Shown here: positions 11,481 through 23,630 of the stretch, piece after piece | Layout: each line of letters starts with the position of its first letter | Position numbering within the stretch: position 1 is the first letter of the stretch | From: Lithospermum erythrorhizon | Lineage: Eukaryota > Streptophyta > Magnoliopsida > Boraginales > Boraginaceae | Length of the DNA: 64,000 bases | Assembly: GCA_019722365.1 (NCBI GenBank) | Contig: JADFUC010000827.1 | Span: 1 to 64,000 of the forward strand | Direction: 5' to 3' | Notes under the pieces: generated by a model | What the model was told of the DNA's origin: nothing | What the model saw: only the letters and a program-made list of their open reading frames with translations | Databases searched by the model: none | Translations under genes and position numbers: made by a program

Positions 11481-11718
11481 AATCAATATAATTTTTCAAC
11501 CATTTAAATATAAAATTATGAATACTACGTACTAAATTTATCTCTAAAAGATCCTAAAATTTTCTTTTTCAATAATTAAAATTGTTTAAATCTCAACCAA
11601 TCAAATTTTAAAATTATGTATATTATATATATAGTACCTCAAAATGCAAAGGTTGTTCGATTTTCTTTTTTCAATAGTCGAGAGGTATTAAGGTTTAACC
11701 ATTAAATAATGAATAATA
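11481..11718. repeat. Roughly 95-bp AT-rich repeat, block A (left of LTR insertion)
   Basis: Contains the recurring words CTCAACCAATCAAA, AAAATTATG, TCTCTAAAAGATC and CAATAGTC that define the family seen again at 12650-13140, 16430-17070 and 17730-18240. The text matches 16440-16555 (block B) up to the point where a copia LTR has inserted at 11719. Confidence 0.65.
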
Positions 11719-12649
11719 TGTTGGAAATCGATAGTTATTGGTTTCATTGTTATGCCCATTCACGACAATTGTTGTAATAATTAAATTTCTTAGTTTAGTG
11801 AATGTAATTACATAAACGGAACATTTAATCACGGTAATTGTAATTACTATTCGGGTTCTGATAATATTGGGGATTATGTGTCGATTACTAGATACCGTAC
11901 ATAATCATAATAATAATAATAATGGTGAATTATATTATTACTACGGCCCATTGATATCGAGCACAGAAGGTCAGCTAGCAGTACTCTGAGTGCCTTTGAG
12001 TTATATTTCATGTATGAAATTAAATTTGCATTTGCTAAATTGAGAGTTGATTGAGAGTTGATTGTAATCAACGAATATTCTCAATCGAGAATTTGATGAT
12101 AATATAAAATATAAATTGGATGAATTTGAACTAATTAACTAGTCGGTTTAATTAATTTAATAGTTAGTTAGCTCGTTAGTAACTTCTTCCAGTTACGTAA
12201 TGCTTAGCTTTGGTAATATTTATTGTTGCTTTAATTGAATTAAGCGAGTCGGCTCATTAAACTATTAGGTTGGGATTTTAGGTTGACGCTGTATAGCGAA
12301 ACTTTATTATGTTTTTTCATAAGATGATAAAGAAAAACCTAGCCTCTTTGTTCTATATGGCGAAAATGATTCAGCGGAAGAGTGAAATTCTTACTGGCGA
12401 TTTTCATTCAATCACTTTGGTTCTAGTAATTTGAGTCTGAGATTCAATCTACTGCGGTGTGCAACCAACTAGAGCATCGTCTTTTGTGATGCTGCCAATT
12501 GAAGTTATAGGAGGAGAAAGATTTGTGTTGATAGGCTTCAGTAAAATCACGTAAGTTTTACATTATTAATTTAGTTCATAGTATAATCACCTAATAGATC
12601 ATGTAATAATATGTTTTGATTAAGTTTCTGTCGAGTTACATATATTTTC
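11719..12649 (+). mobile_element. Copia-type solo LTR inserted in repeat block A
   Basis: Starts with TGTTGGAAAT, a common copia LTR start. It ends at about 12649, where homology to the 95-bp repeat family resumes (AAATACCATACTAAAT, compared with GATACCATACAAAAT near 16555). Its length of about 930 bases and the late motif AAAATCACGTAAGTTTTAC (12544-12562) fit plant copia LTRs. The flanks TAATA and TAAAT could be a decayed 5-bp target-site duplication. No internal region is attached. Confidence 0.5.
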
Positions 12650-13700
12650 TAAATACCATACTAAATCATATTCTACAATAGATCGTTCAATTTTTTTCAA
12701 TAGTCAAATTCTTTTTGAAGCTTAACAACAAAACTTAAAAATTATGAAGCGTCGTACTCGCTCTAGTCTACAAAAAGGTTAATTGATTTTTCTTTTTAAA
12801 TAGTTAAAAACATATGCTAAAAGCATCCGTCTAAAAGATCGTTCAATTTTAACATTGATGGTCAAAATTATTTAAAACTTCAGCAGACGAAAACTAAAAA
12901 ATTATGAAAACTCCATATTTACCTCCATCTACAAAATATTCATGGATTTTCTTTTCAATAGTTAAAATTATTTAAAAACTCAACCCTTAAAATTAAAATT
13001 TATAGATATTAAATATGACTCAGTTCTACAGAAAGGTCGTTCAATTTTTATTTTTGATAATCCACAAATTATTTAAAACTCCTGACAAATTGATAATTTA
13101 TGATTTCTACATACTTATTACCTTCATAGGTAGATGTTTTCAATAATTTAAAATTAACAAATTTTATGATATTAATAGTGATATATAACGATTTGAATGA
13201 AATTACTATACTTGATAGCGTAAGTTGAAATATTATCGTTGATATACATATTTCACGTAATAATATATATAAAGTATTTGAGTTCAAAATTAAGCGTCCA
13301 ATTTATCATAATTATTACGTCGTGAATAATTTTTATGTGAAAGGAAAGATTATCTAGATTAATTTTAATGATCAAATTAACAAACTTTGATAAATTTCTA
13401 ATTTATATACGTAACATTGATTTGAATAACAAATTATAATATTTTTAGTAAATTACGTTAAACAGATTAATACTTTAAATAGTTTTATCGTATATTATAT
13501 AATACTTTGTATTAACGTAAAAAGCAATGCCGGAAGGTTTCTTCTTTAGCCATATTAAACGCTTGACAAGTAGGTTTTCACCTTCTTATACTAAATATTG
13601 TGTGAATTTAACTTATCTCTTCATTCCCAATATTATTTTAATTACTATATGTGAATTATTTAGCTAAAAATACGAATAGATCAAATTCTACCGTTTCAAA
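12650..13700. repeat. Repeat block A, continued: 95-bp units and a 550-bp tail
   Basis: At 12680-13140 there are about five units of GATCGTTCAATTTT, then CAATAGTCAAAATT, then ATTTAAAACTCAACCA, then AAATTATGAA. The tail 13150-13690 aligns with 17075-17715 and 18240-18660 through GAGTTCAAAATTAA, TCATAATTATT, ACATTGATTTGAATAA and AAATTATAATATTTT. Confidence 0.65.
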
Positions 13701-14225
13701 CAAAAATTTGAAAATTCTTCAACTTTGATGATTAATTTTAATTATAAACTTTCATTATTTTTATACAATTATAATTTTTAAAAGAAAAATATGCAAATTA
13801 CGCAAATTTCAACAAGATCCAAATTACGTGTTTGACAAATTTCAAGTAAGAGTATAAAAATTGAAAAAAAAGATAAATAGCTAATATTTTAAACAAAAAT
13901 TATTCTTAACACTAATACTTGATTGTTTAGTAAAAAATAATGTGTTATTTTTATATCAAACTTAATAATTTATTAAGTAGAATCCTATAATTCATTGTAT
14001 ACAACTGTGATGACTAAAACAATTCTATTTGGATATAGAGTCCTATATTATAGAATTTGTATTTATAGTCTTTTTAGTTTAATAATTTACATCAAAATAA
14101 AATTATATCTTTACTAGAGTGGGGTGTTTAGTGCGTTGATCCAGAAAGAGACAAACTTTCGTAACTCGTATTTTATATATACTAGTAAGGATTGACTGCG
14201 TTGCGTGGTAGGTTTGTTATGTGAT
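13701..14225. other. AT-rich intergenic stretch
   Basis: The first part (13700-13860) still shows weak similarity to 17700-17830. A piece near 14030-14080, with ATTTGTATTTATAGTCTTT, is related to the repeats at 19930-20230. There are no coding signs. Confidence 0.4.
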
Positions 14226-15350
14226 TTCATTATTATAATTATAAAGGTAACATAAAATTGTGTAGCAGCTTTGTTCTGAGTCATTACCGTAAAATTATAG
14301 TAGGAAAATAAAATTGTGAATAAATATACTTTTATATATATTTTAAAAGTATCAATTTGCTCGTAGATAAATTATCTCTCTTACATGCCTTTAGTGCATT
14401 CCTGCTTTATAAGATTCTATCTCATGTATTATGGACATCATGTGTAGTTATACTGAACACTACTCTAACACATGATGTATAATATTATAGCGAGAATCAA
14501 ATGATCTTTGTAAAAGGAGTAGGATCTTCGAGGGCAAATTCCTAAAACTATGAAATCGTAAAATCTAAAAATATTCTCTACATATTTTAAACTTTATTAT
14601 CTCAAAATTCAATTTCATATTAAATGGTCAAAAATTCTCTATCTTTTGTCTTTTTATTTGTTAATTAAAGTTGACATCTTCAATGCGTCGTAAAAGTCTT
14701 TGCCAGAATACATTTACTACATTTTGGGTTATTTGTTGTTTACTATTTTATTATTATTTGTTGGTGGAAACTGTCTTTTTTCTTAGTATGTCATTCTATT
14801 TTTCCATTATTATAATTATAAAAGGTAACACTAAAATTATTAGCTTTATTTACAAGTCATTACCATAAAATTATAGTAGGAAAATAAAAATTATTGAATA
14901 AATATACTTTTATATATTTTAAAGAGTATCAATTTCTTTCGTAAAAGATCGTCATCTCTCTTACATTACTCGCTTTGGTATTCTTCTTGATTTATAGTTG
15001 TATCCTGCTTATGTAGGAATGTGTAGTTATCTGAACTGACCCATGTGATGTATAATATTATAAGCGGAAATCGAATGATGCTCATAAAGGAGGTAGAGGA
15101 TCTTGAGTCCTAAAAACAGAAATCGTAAAATCTAAAAATATTCTCCACATATTTTAAACTTTATTATCTAAAATTAATTTCATATTAAAATAATCAAAAT
15201 TTCTCCATCTTTTGTCTTTTTATTTATTGAGTAAAGTTGACATCTTAGGCGCCATCGTCTTTATCAAGAATCTATTTACTATTTTCGGTTATTATTGTTT
15301 ACTATTTTATTATTTGTTGGTGTCTTTTCTTAGTGTATCATTCATTTTTA
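14226..15350. repeat. Tandem duplication, two units of about 578 and 545 bp
   Basis: Unit 1 (14226-14803) and unit 2 (14804-15350) share, in order, ATAATTATAAA with GGTAACA, AAAATTATAGTAGGAAAATA, AATAAATATACTTTTATATA, TGTATAATATTATA, AAATCGTAAAATCTAAAAAT, ATCTTTTGTCTTTTTATTT and TTGTTTACTATTTTATTA. The offset between matches is about 578 bases. The unit is noncoding. Confidence 0.75.
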
Positions 15351-15492
15351 TTATCGTTAAGTAATAATCTTGGTTTCAAATTAATAGTTTGTCTCGCTAA
15401 AAATATTTAAAGCAACAATATTAATCATTAAATTATCTTCTCACAATAATTTTATTGCATAAATTAAGAACTATTATGCATAGTCAAAGAAA

Positions 15493-16428
15493 ATAATATG
15501 AAATCATATCATTGTTCTATTTCATCCAGAATTAATTATGAACTCGCTCAAAAATAAATGTGGAGTTTAAGTTTTCATAATGATTTTACATTTGTCAAAG
15601 TATTAGTACTTGCAATTCTATGTCTTCAAAGGTGGTCTTTACCTTTGTCTAATATCAATCTAATTATTTTGGATGTGTATTCTTCTTAATTAGTTTGATT
15701 TGAGTAGTTATCACTTATTTTCAATTTACTTTACCTTGTTATATTTCTGTCGTGATATTCAATATATGAGTAAAACAAAGAAACAATGTAAACTAATGTA
15801 ATATCTAGTGAAAATTTAATAATGTAAAATTTGTAATACATATCTACCTTGTATATACATTACTCCGTACTAACTAAGTATCCACATCATTGTTTGAAAT
15901 ACAAAATTTAAAATAAAAGAGTTTGCTCAAATTATACATATAGAAGAACATAATATAATATGAAAACTTTATATGTAGTAATTGATAATATATATATTAT
16001 TTAATTTTAATAAAATGAACAAACCTAGTTTAGAAGGTAATTTTATTACTAGTTTATAAAATATACAAGATGAAATATGTCTAAAATATAATTCTATTAT
16101 AGTAAAGTAAATCTAATAATAATAATTTAAAAATAGCATGAAGTTTTGAAAAATAAAATAAAATCAGTATACATCAAGTCAAGTTACTATTAATTATTAT
16201 TTCATATATATTAGTAACAAAATATATCCTAATAAGCAAAATTTATATGCTATTGACATAAAAATTAAAAAAGCATCGTTATATCGATTCGATAAAAGTC
16301 GGCTTTTGTATGTTTCAGCTCACTTGATAGGTATCCTTGAGAATGAGATTTTTTAGTGAGTATAAACACATCGTTTGAGTTTAAAATGAATCGCGTGGTT
16401 TGAAAACAGCTGACAATAGCTAATAATC
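15493..16428. repeat. Dispersed repeat R1, uninterrupted copy 2
   Basis: A contiguous match to 2968-3668 followed directly by 7757-7990. It lies about 12.5 kb from the first part and in the same orientation. I see no open frame or terminal motif that would name the element. Confidence 0.7.
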
Positions 16429-16429
16429 A

Positions 16430-17730
16430 TATTCTTTAATTCCAACCAACAAAATTTCAAATTATGAATGTATATACTACCTCAATAAAGGGTTGTTGAT
16501 TTTCTTTTTCCAATAGTCAAAATTATTAGAGAATTTAACCACTAAATTATGAAGATACCATACAAAATTACCGTCTACGAAAGAGCGTTCAATTTTTCAA
16601 TAGTCAAAATCTTTTTAGCTCGGCAACAAAACTTAAAAATTATGAACACATCCTTAGTACCTCCATCTCTAAAAGGTTAATTGATTTTCTTTTGAATAGT
16701 TAAAAATTATTTAAAGTCAACAGCAAAATTTCACCATTTCACAATACTAAATTTCACATCCATCTCTAAAAGATGGTTTATTTTTTTTTTGTTCAATATA
16801 TAGTCAAATTATTTAAAACTCAAGTGACAAAACTAAAATTATGAACACAGCGTCTACCTCCATAAAATATTCATGGATTTTCTTTGTCAATAGTTAAAAT
16901 TATTTAAAACTCAACCACCAAAATTTAAAATTTATAAATACTAAATATGATGTCGTTCTCTAAAAGATCGTTGATTTTATTTTTCGATAGTACTTAATTA
17001 TTTAAAACTACATTAAATTGATAACTTATGATTACTATATTCTTATTACCTTTAGCAGCAGAGATTTTCGATAGTCAAAATTAACATATTTTATTATCTT
17101 AATAATTGATATTGACTTTGGTTTGAATCAAAATTATCATAATGTATAATAAAATAAGTTAAAATAATGTAATTGATAAACATATTTTACATAATAATAT
17201 AACAAAATTTTATAAAGTATTTGAGTTCGAAATTAAAACATCGAGTTGTCATAATTATTCGTCATTCATACATAATTTGGACTTTTTATCCATCGGAGAA
17301 AAGTTATATGATCCAATTTAATGAACAAATTAACAAACTTGTCATACTAATTTATATACATAACGACCCCAGTTTAAATAATAAATTATAATATTTTCCA
17401 ATACATAATTTGAATACTTTTATCCATCGGAGAAAGATTGTCTTGATTAATTTAATGGAGACCATTATTTCTGTCATACTAATTTATACACGTAACATTG
17501 ATTTGAATAATAAATTATAATATTTTAGTAAATTATGTTAAATGTATTAATACTTTAAATATTTTCATTCATTATATATAATACCATATTAACATAAAAC
17601 AATAAATGATGTTTCTATGTTTCTTCATAATAAATCTTGTGATAATGACTTTAACTTATACTTCTTTGCTTTCCAATAATGTTTTAATTACTACATGTGA
17701 ATAGAACAAATTCACCATGTTTCAAATAAA
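16430..17730. repeat. 95-bp repeat array and tail, block B
   Basis: Unit starts (GTTCAATTTTT or GATTTTC-type words after AAAAGATC) are seen near 16585, 16673, 16771, 16866 and 16964, a spacing of 88-98 bases. The tail 17075-17715 matches that of block A. A shorter internal duplication, ATTTGGACTTTTTATCCATC against ATTTGAATACTTTTATCCATC, occurs near 17275 and 17408. Confidence 0.65.
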
Positions 17731-18660
17731 AATTAAAAGTGCACCTTTGATGATTGAGAGTTCAACCAATTACGTGTTTGAATAAAAATTTAAAGTGCAA
17801 CTTGATGATTGAGATTCAGCCAAGCAAAACTTTTAAAATTATAAGCTTATCGTATTCTCCATCTAGAAGGTTAATTAGTTTCTTTTAGAATAATTAAAAT
17901 TATTTAAAATTCAACCACAGCAAAAACTTAAAATTTATGAATACTAAATTTCACATCTATCTCTAAAAGATTGTTCAATTTTTTCTCGTTGATAGTCAAA
18001 ATTATTTAAACTTCGACCAATAAAACTAAAATTATATGAAAATTGCATGCTACCAAATGCAAAATGTTCATGAATTTTTTAATAGTTAAAATTATTAAAA
18101 CTCAACCACTAAATTCAAATTTACAAATACTAAATATAGCGTATTTCTCTAAAAAGATGGATTATTTTTTCGATAATTAGCAATTATTTAAAACTACACC
18201 AACAAAATTGATAGCTTATGATTACTACATATTATAAAGTAAGTTCAAAATGTTATATGTTGATACATATTTCACAGGAATAATATAACAAAATTTTAAA
18301 AGTATTTGAGTTCAAAGTTAAAATGTCAACTTGTCATAATTATTCATTCGTACATAATTTGAATACTTTTATCCGTCAGGAAAAGATTGTCTAGATTAAT
18401 TTTTAATGATCAAATTAATCAACTTTCATCCTTGTTATACATATCATTGATTTGGAATAAAAAATTATAATATTTTAGTAATTCGTTAAACATAATACTT
18501 TAAATATTTTAACCGTATATTATATAATACTACATATTAACGTAAACAAAGAATGAGTTTCCACCTTCTTCATATTAAAACTTAGGGCAATGACTTTAAC
18601 TTATTCTCCTTGCCCATAATATTATTTTTCTATTCTTATATGTGAATTGTTTAAAATACA
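17731..18660. repeat. 95-bp repeat array and tail, block C
   Basis: Follows block B head to tail. Units at 17860-18240 and tail 18240-18660 repeat the order of block B, including TTTATCCGTC and TAATACTTTAAATATTTTAAC. With blocks A and B this makes three copies of a composite unit of roughly 0.9-1.3 kb. Confidence 0.6.
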
Positions 18661-19920
18661 AAATTTTAATAAGTTGTTCAATTCTCACCATGTGAACTTT
18701 CAAATTAATAATTTGTCTAATCTAAAAGAATATTAAACAAATTCTATATGATATTTTTCACTTTTGATAATTTCATAATTTTAAGAAATGATATTCTTTA
18801 AAATTTATAAAATTTATTATTAGATATTCTTTCACAATTACTAATTTTTATTCTTGTTCTAAATAAATCACGTGCGAAACACCATCCCGGGTTCGAGATA
18901 ATTGTTAAAGGTGATGGGAAAACATACGTAATATTTAACTAATCTTCAGATTTGATCAACTCGGCCTGGCATAAAAAAGTAAGCCATGTAGCCTAAATAA
19001 TATGATTCGTTTGATCAATGATCTAATATAATGGTCATATTATTAAAAGAATAATTTACTGAAATTTTGAATAAATTATACATGTTTGTTTGATACCAAT
19101 AAATGTAAACATGGGAAAATTATAATGCTTACAATCAACTCTCCCCCCTCTCGTCGATGTCCTTTCGGCTGCTCTTGTGTCCTATGTTTCATATATTTGC
19201 ATATTATGTATTATATGATATATTACACATTTTCTATCACGTGATGTCCATAAAATATGATATATAAATATAATAAACATGGGGCACAAAAAGAGTATCA
19301 AGAGGAATAGATGATTTGGAGCCTTAATTGAGGGTGTTTGGACTAATACATTTCAGAGAGAAAAAAAATGTTTTTTCCTTCTAAAATTCTCTGTAGGTTT
19401 AACTAATTGATGCAGAATAGTGCATATACATAATGTGGATATAGCATGCTGGTAACGTATTAGTGCATGCATGGAAGTACAAAAGATTGGGGAGTATTAT
19501 ATTGAGATAATTCTGAGTCGCAGACAGCCAATTGTACTTTGCAAACCTCGATCGAAAAAGATTGTGGTTTTTAAAATCCAGATGTGGCAGAGCTTTGGTA
19601 ATAGTTAACTAATTCTATCATTATCCTAATAAATATAAAATTAATATAGTTAGATTAAGTCTTTAAAAATTATTTAATAATATTATTTTTATAATATTTG
19701 AAGTATATTTTATGAGTAATTGATGGTCGAAGTTAAAATCTACGATTTCAGAAAAGGCGATCGTTTTGGATTGAGTATAATTTAAATTCAAATAGTGGTG
19801 CTATGCAATCATCCAGGAGCAAAGTGTGTATGCTGCTATATTTAAGATGTCGCCTTATAATTTAATGTTCACGTTAATTATATTTTATTAATAACATATA
19901 TAGATAAAATAGAATTATAA
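18661..19920. other. AT-rich intergenic stretch, no gene seen
   Basis: No open frame, domain or strong repeat was found. A sequence like GGGTTCGAGAT near 18890 recalls a tRNA B-box, but no A-box or cloverleaf could be built around it. Confidence 0.4.
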
Positions 19921-20230
19921 AGTAAAAACTGTTTATTTGTGTAAGAATCCTATAAGAGATAGATCTTTTAAAATTATAATTGCATGGAGGATATTACATG
20001 TAGATCTTATATTATAAAAGATTTGTATTTGTAGTCTTTAGTTTAATTAAAATTTATGTGAATACATGCTTAGAATCTTATACATGTAGAATCTTATATT
20101 ATAAGATTTATATTAAAATTCTATAAAGATAGATCTTTTTAAATTACATAGTACATGGAGGATATTACATGTAGAATCTTATATTATAAGATTTAATATT
20201 TGTAATCTTTAGTTTAATTAAAATTTAATC
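19921..20230. repeat. Short tandem repeat, about three copies
   Basis: Three degenerate copies of a unit containing AGAATCCTATAAGAGATAGA, CATGGAGGATATTACATGTA, ATCTTATATTATAAAAGATT and GTCTTTAGTTTAATTAAAA. A TA microsatellite follows at 20270-20292. Confidence 0.6.
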
Positions 20231-20477
20231 CGTTACAAAAAGGAGAGAAACTTTTAAAACTATTCGTCTTTATATATATATATATATATATTTATAGGAA
20301 GCTGTCATGACCTACATGGTGGTCAAAGGAATATGATCGAAAGTTACGTTTTGGCCCAAAAAGTAGTTCTGATAATTGTTAGTATTTCCCGATATTAAGT
20401 GGCCCTAATATTTGAAATGATGTATTAAGAGATGTAAAGTGAACGTTATGGTTAAGAAATAAAATGTTAGTTCCCTG

Positions 20478-22560
20478 CGTAACGACCCTTGAATTCGGCA
20501 TACAGTGAGAATCGTTATAATCTGAACACGAGTTGATGGGCGGCTTCGGTTTAAAATTACGCGTTTTATCAAAAATTTAATTTACAATTAAAATTCTAGA
20601 AAAAGGTTTTTAAGAAATTCACAAATCCGTGAGGTGATTATCTAACTTGACTTGACTCCATATATATACAACATATCTCAAAAACTGATAATGCGACGTC
20701 TTGCCTATGAGTAATCACCGTATCTAGAATCTGAAAATAATTGCAAGCCGAGGCTAAAATTACGAAAATGAAATACAACAATCAAAGAAGCGGTTGGCAG
20801 CCTGACAAAGCGAGGTGTGAGGATCACCAGCCACCGATGCTCACTTAGCCTTTTCCGAATATAAACTCACCAAGCGACACCTTTTGTCGGCACGCACAAA
20901 TGAAATGCGGCCACGTCACGAATGGGGTGTAAGCGCGAAGGCTAGTGAAAACTTAACACAAGGATGAAACTTAAGCCATGCGAAGCGAGGCGGTCAATAG
21001 ATGTAGTAGTCAAATGAATAAATATGTATATGCCCGAGGGACTACCTAAGCAAGGCCGTATCATAAAATTCCAAAGAAGATCTCGGGCCTGCGTGTCAAG
21101 ATATAATACAAAGTCTCCCGATAAGACACGCAATCACCCGAGAAAATCAGAGACTGTGGCATTTATAAGCTTTGGTCATCGAAACCATCTATCTCATATC
21201 TCCTGTTATACCCGACCTCACAATGTGCATATGCTCAATCGTCTACACTGAGAATGGGCCCGTCATTAATAAACACTTAGTACAACATCTGGTAGTATAA
21301 AGGCCAACGCCTAATAATGCACCGGCAAAGTGTAGAATGTCGCGCTCTTTATACCGAAGTATAGGTAAACCGCTATACACCGAGTATAGGGCCAAATCGC
21401 ACTTATACTGCGAGTATGGGCCAAGCCGCACTTATACCGAGTATAAGGCCGATAAGCGTCACATATCACGCAAGGAAGGAGAATCAGCATAACCCTAATC
21501 ATCTAACTATAAGTGCGTATCCTATCTTCGTCCTCTTGAAAGTCTGGCATAACTCCAACTGACACCTCGACAATAGCTACTACATTAAAGCAATATCAAA
21601 GCACACGGCTAAGCGCCTCATGATCAAAATGTCAGGGGGAGCCGCCGGCAAGAATACGAAATCTGAAGTGCCGACAAGGCCGCGAACATAGAAATACCGA
21701 CAAGTACGAGAACACAAGAAACATAAGTTGAGTTCAAGCTATTACTTACCTCAAGCAAATCTTCAACCACAGGAAATACAATCACGTCGTCATATCGTAG
21801 CTCCTTGATTGAATCACATAATCATACAACAACTGACATGTATACTATTCTGTATGTCATACCACTGATGACATGTTTCCTGCTTGATTTAAAGTAGTGC
21901 GTATGTAGCACCATTGAGATAAATACTACTTCTGTAGCTACCACAAAATCTCATGAAATCACAATCACGGTGGCCTTACACTTCCCACGTCGGCGCTAAC
22001 AAAAACACGGAAGTACAATCGAAACCTACTCTTATGCTTGCGTTCAGAATGCATTACCAACTCTGGTGGGCGATTGTAAGCAGGTCTAAAGCGACGAATA
22101 AGACAACGAAATATGACCCGTCGGACCACCTTGATAGCCCCCCTCTACCGTTCCACGCCTCGCTTTAACATTTCAGAAATCAACATAAGTCATGCTTATT
22201 TAGCCTCGAGTCCATAAATAACAAGCCTCCCAGAAATCTCGGTCTTCTTTCAACTTGCAATCACCTTCACCGGCTGGCCGCCACAATGAACAAATCGCGA
22301 TTAGCAGCTACGACAACTCTGATAAGGTCCCAATTAACCACTTACACATTAAAGTCTTATAAAAGTCGAACATCAAAAGTTAACTAACCTAGAAAAAGTC
22401 AGCTTCTATCACATAAACCTCAAACAAACATAAATAAATCATGAATTAAGCTACTTATATTAAATACTTGCCATATGAACTTAGAAACACAATTAAATTA
22501 GGTTTATACCAAAGTCAACAAGAAGAAGAAGAAGATTGTGTTTTGTTGTTTGTTTGTCAG
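20478..22560 (-). mobile_element. Ty3-type LTR relic, inverted relative of 4413-6996
   Basis: On the minus strand this is colinear with the plus-strand solo LTR. Shared landmarks are GGGACCTTAT (near 22330), TGATTATGTGA (near 21820), TTGAAGATTTGCTTG (near 21760), TAGCTTGAACTC (21735), GGCCTTGTCGG (21675), the CTTATAC hairpin repeats (21330-21460) and TGTTAAGTTTTCACTAGCCT followed by CGCATTTCATTTGTGCG near 20900-20960. The minus-strand end is AAGGGTCGTTACG at 20478. The start of the LTR (right end) is diverged and not placed; homology is clear to about 22400. Confidence 0.6.
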
Positions 22561-23270
22561 TGGATGAAAATAGAAAGTTTAGTCACTTATGTTTAGAAAG
22601 AATCACACAGGAGTTTGTGCCCACATTTAAAAAGAATCGAGTTAACAATCCAGCTTATGATAGAGCTTTATTTGAATTATTCAGAATTTCTCTTTAAATC
22701 ATAAATATAGTCGAGCTCCAAATAAATTATACGAATTAATATTATTATCGAAATTAGCAGAACTGGGTTATTAAATCCTCTCTCTTTTATGCCGTTCTTT
22801 TACAGTGCTTTTTAAATTACATCTACAATCTTTCTAATTTATCTTTTTCCTCAACTATCCCCCTTTCTTCTATCTATTCTTCTATTATCTATACAAATTT
22901 GTAATAGCCTATCAAGATCGTTACGATACTGTATAACGTATCAATGAAATACGGTTTTTAAATTTGTTGATAGTAATTAATTAGAGTAAATATGGGGTTG
23001 GAAGATTCGGTTTTTGAGGAAGAGGAATATGAGGAAGATAGCTTCAGAAGAATATAGGGGAAGATTAGTGTTGTGGGACCAGCTTGGACTAAAGTAAAAG
23101 GGATGGGGAAAAAGACAGAATGGCTATTAATTATGTCGAGTTATCGTCAAGGGAGGTCCAGGGTTTTTCTTATTCATTGTTTGGTATGAATTGGTATTTA
23201 TGGCTCATGAAATTTGTAATGCGTGAGATCGATAGGGTGTTAAGAGGGATTATTTTACCTTGACGGATCG
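22561..23270. other. Unassigned AT-rich stretch
   Basis: No gene is seen. A motif like TTTGTAATAGCC near 22900 resembles an LTR start but could not be tied to the LTRs nearby. Confidence 0.35.
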
Positions 23271-23530
23271 ATTAGTGTCAAATTTATTATTTCTGTGGGA
23301 CGGGATCAAATTGATCCAACACCATTCTAATTTGGCACCCAAAAAGTGGGCCCTTGAAATAAAAAAACAAAAAAGGCCTCTGCTGTGACACGAATCGCAT
23401 GCGAGGCACCAATTTGTGACTGCCCGTGGTCTGTGGGTTGGCTCTTAATTTTTTTCACACCGTTTTTAAATTATTTTGCGCAATAATTAGCGATAAAAAA
23501 AAATATACCACTATTTTTTATTTTTGAGCT

Positions 23531-23540
23531 CTATAAATAG
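23531..23540 (+). promoter_or_regulatory. TATA box of Harbinger ORF1
   Basis: CTATAAATAG lies about 90 bases before the ATG of the ORF1 relic at 23631, a normal TATA position for a plant gene with a short leader. Confidence 0.5.
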
Positions 23541-23630
23541 AACAGGTTTTGTCATTTGGACAAAAAAAAAATCAGAGTTTAACTGTTACATTCTTCTTTT
23601 AAAAACTTTTCTCTTCCGATTTTGGCTTCA

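Noticed and set aside
18880..18905. GGGTTCGAGAT, possible tRNA B-box
   Set aside because: No A-box, acceptor stem or cloverleaf could be built around it.
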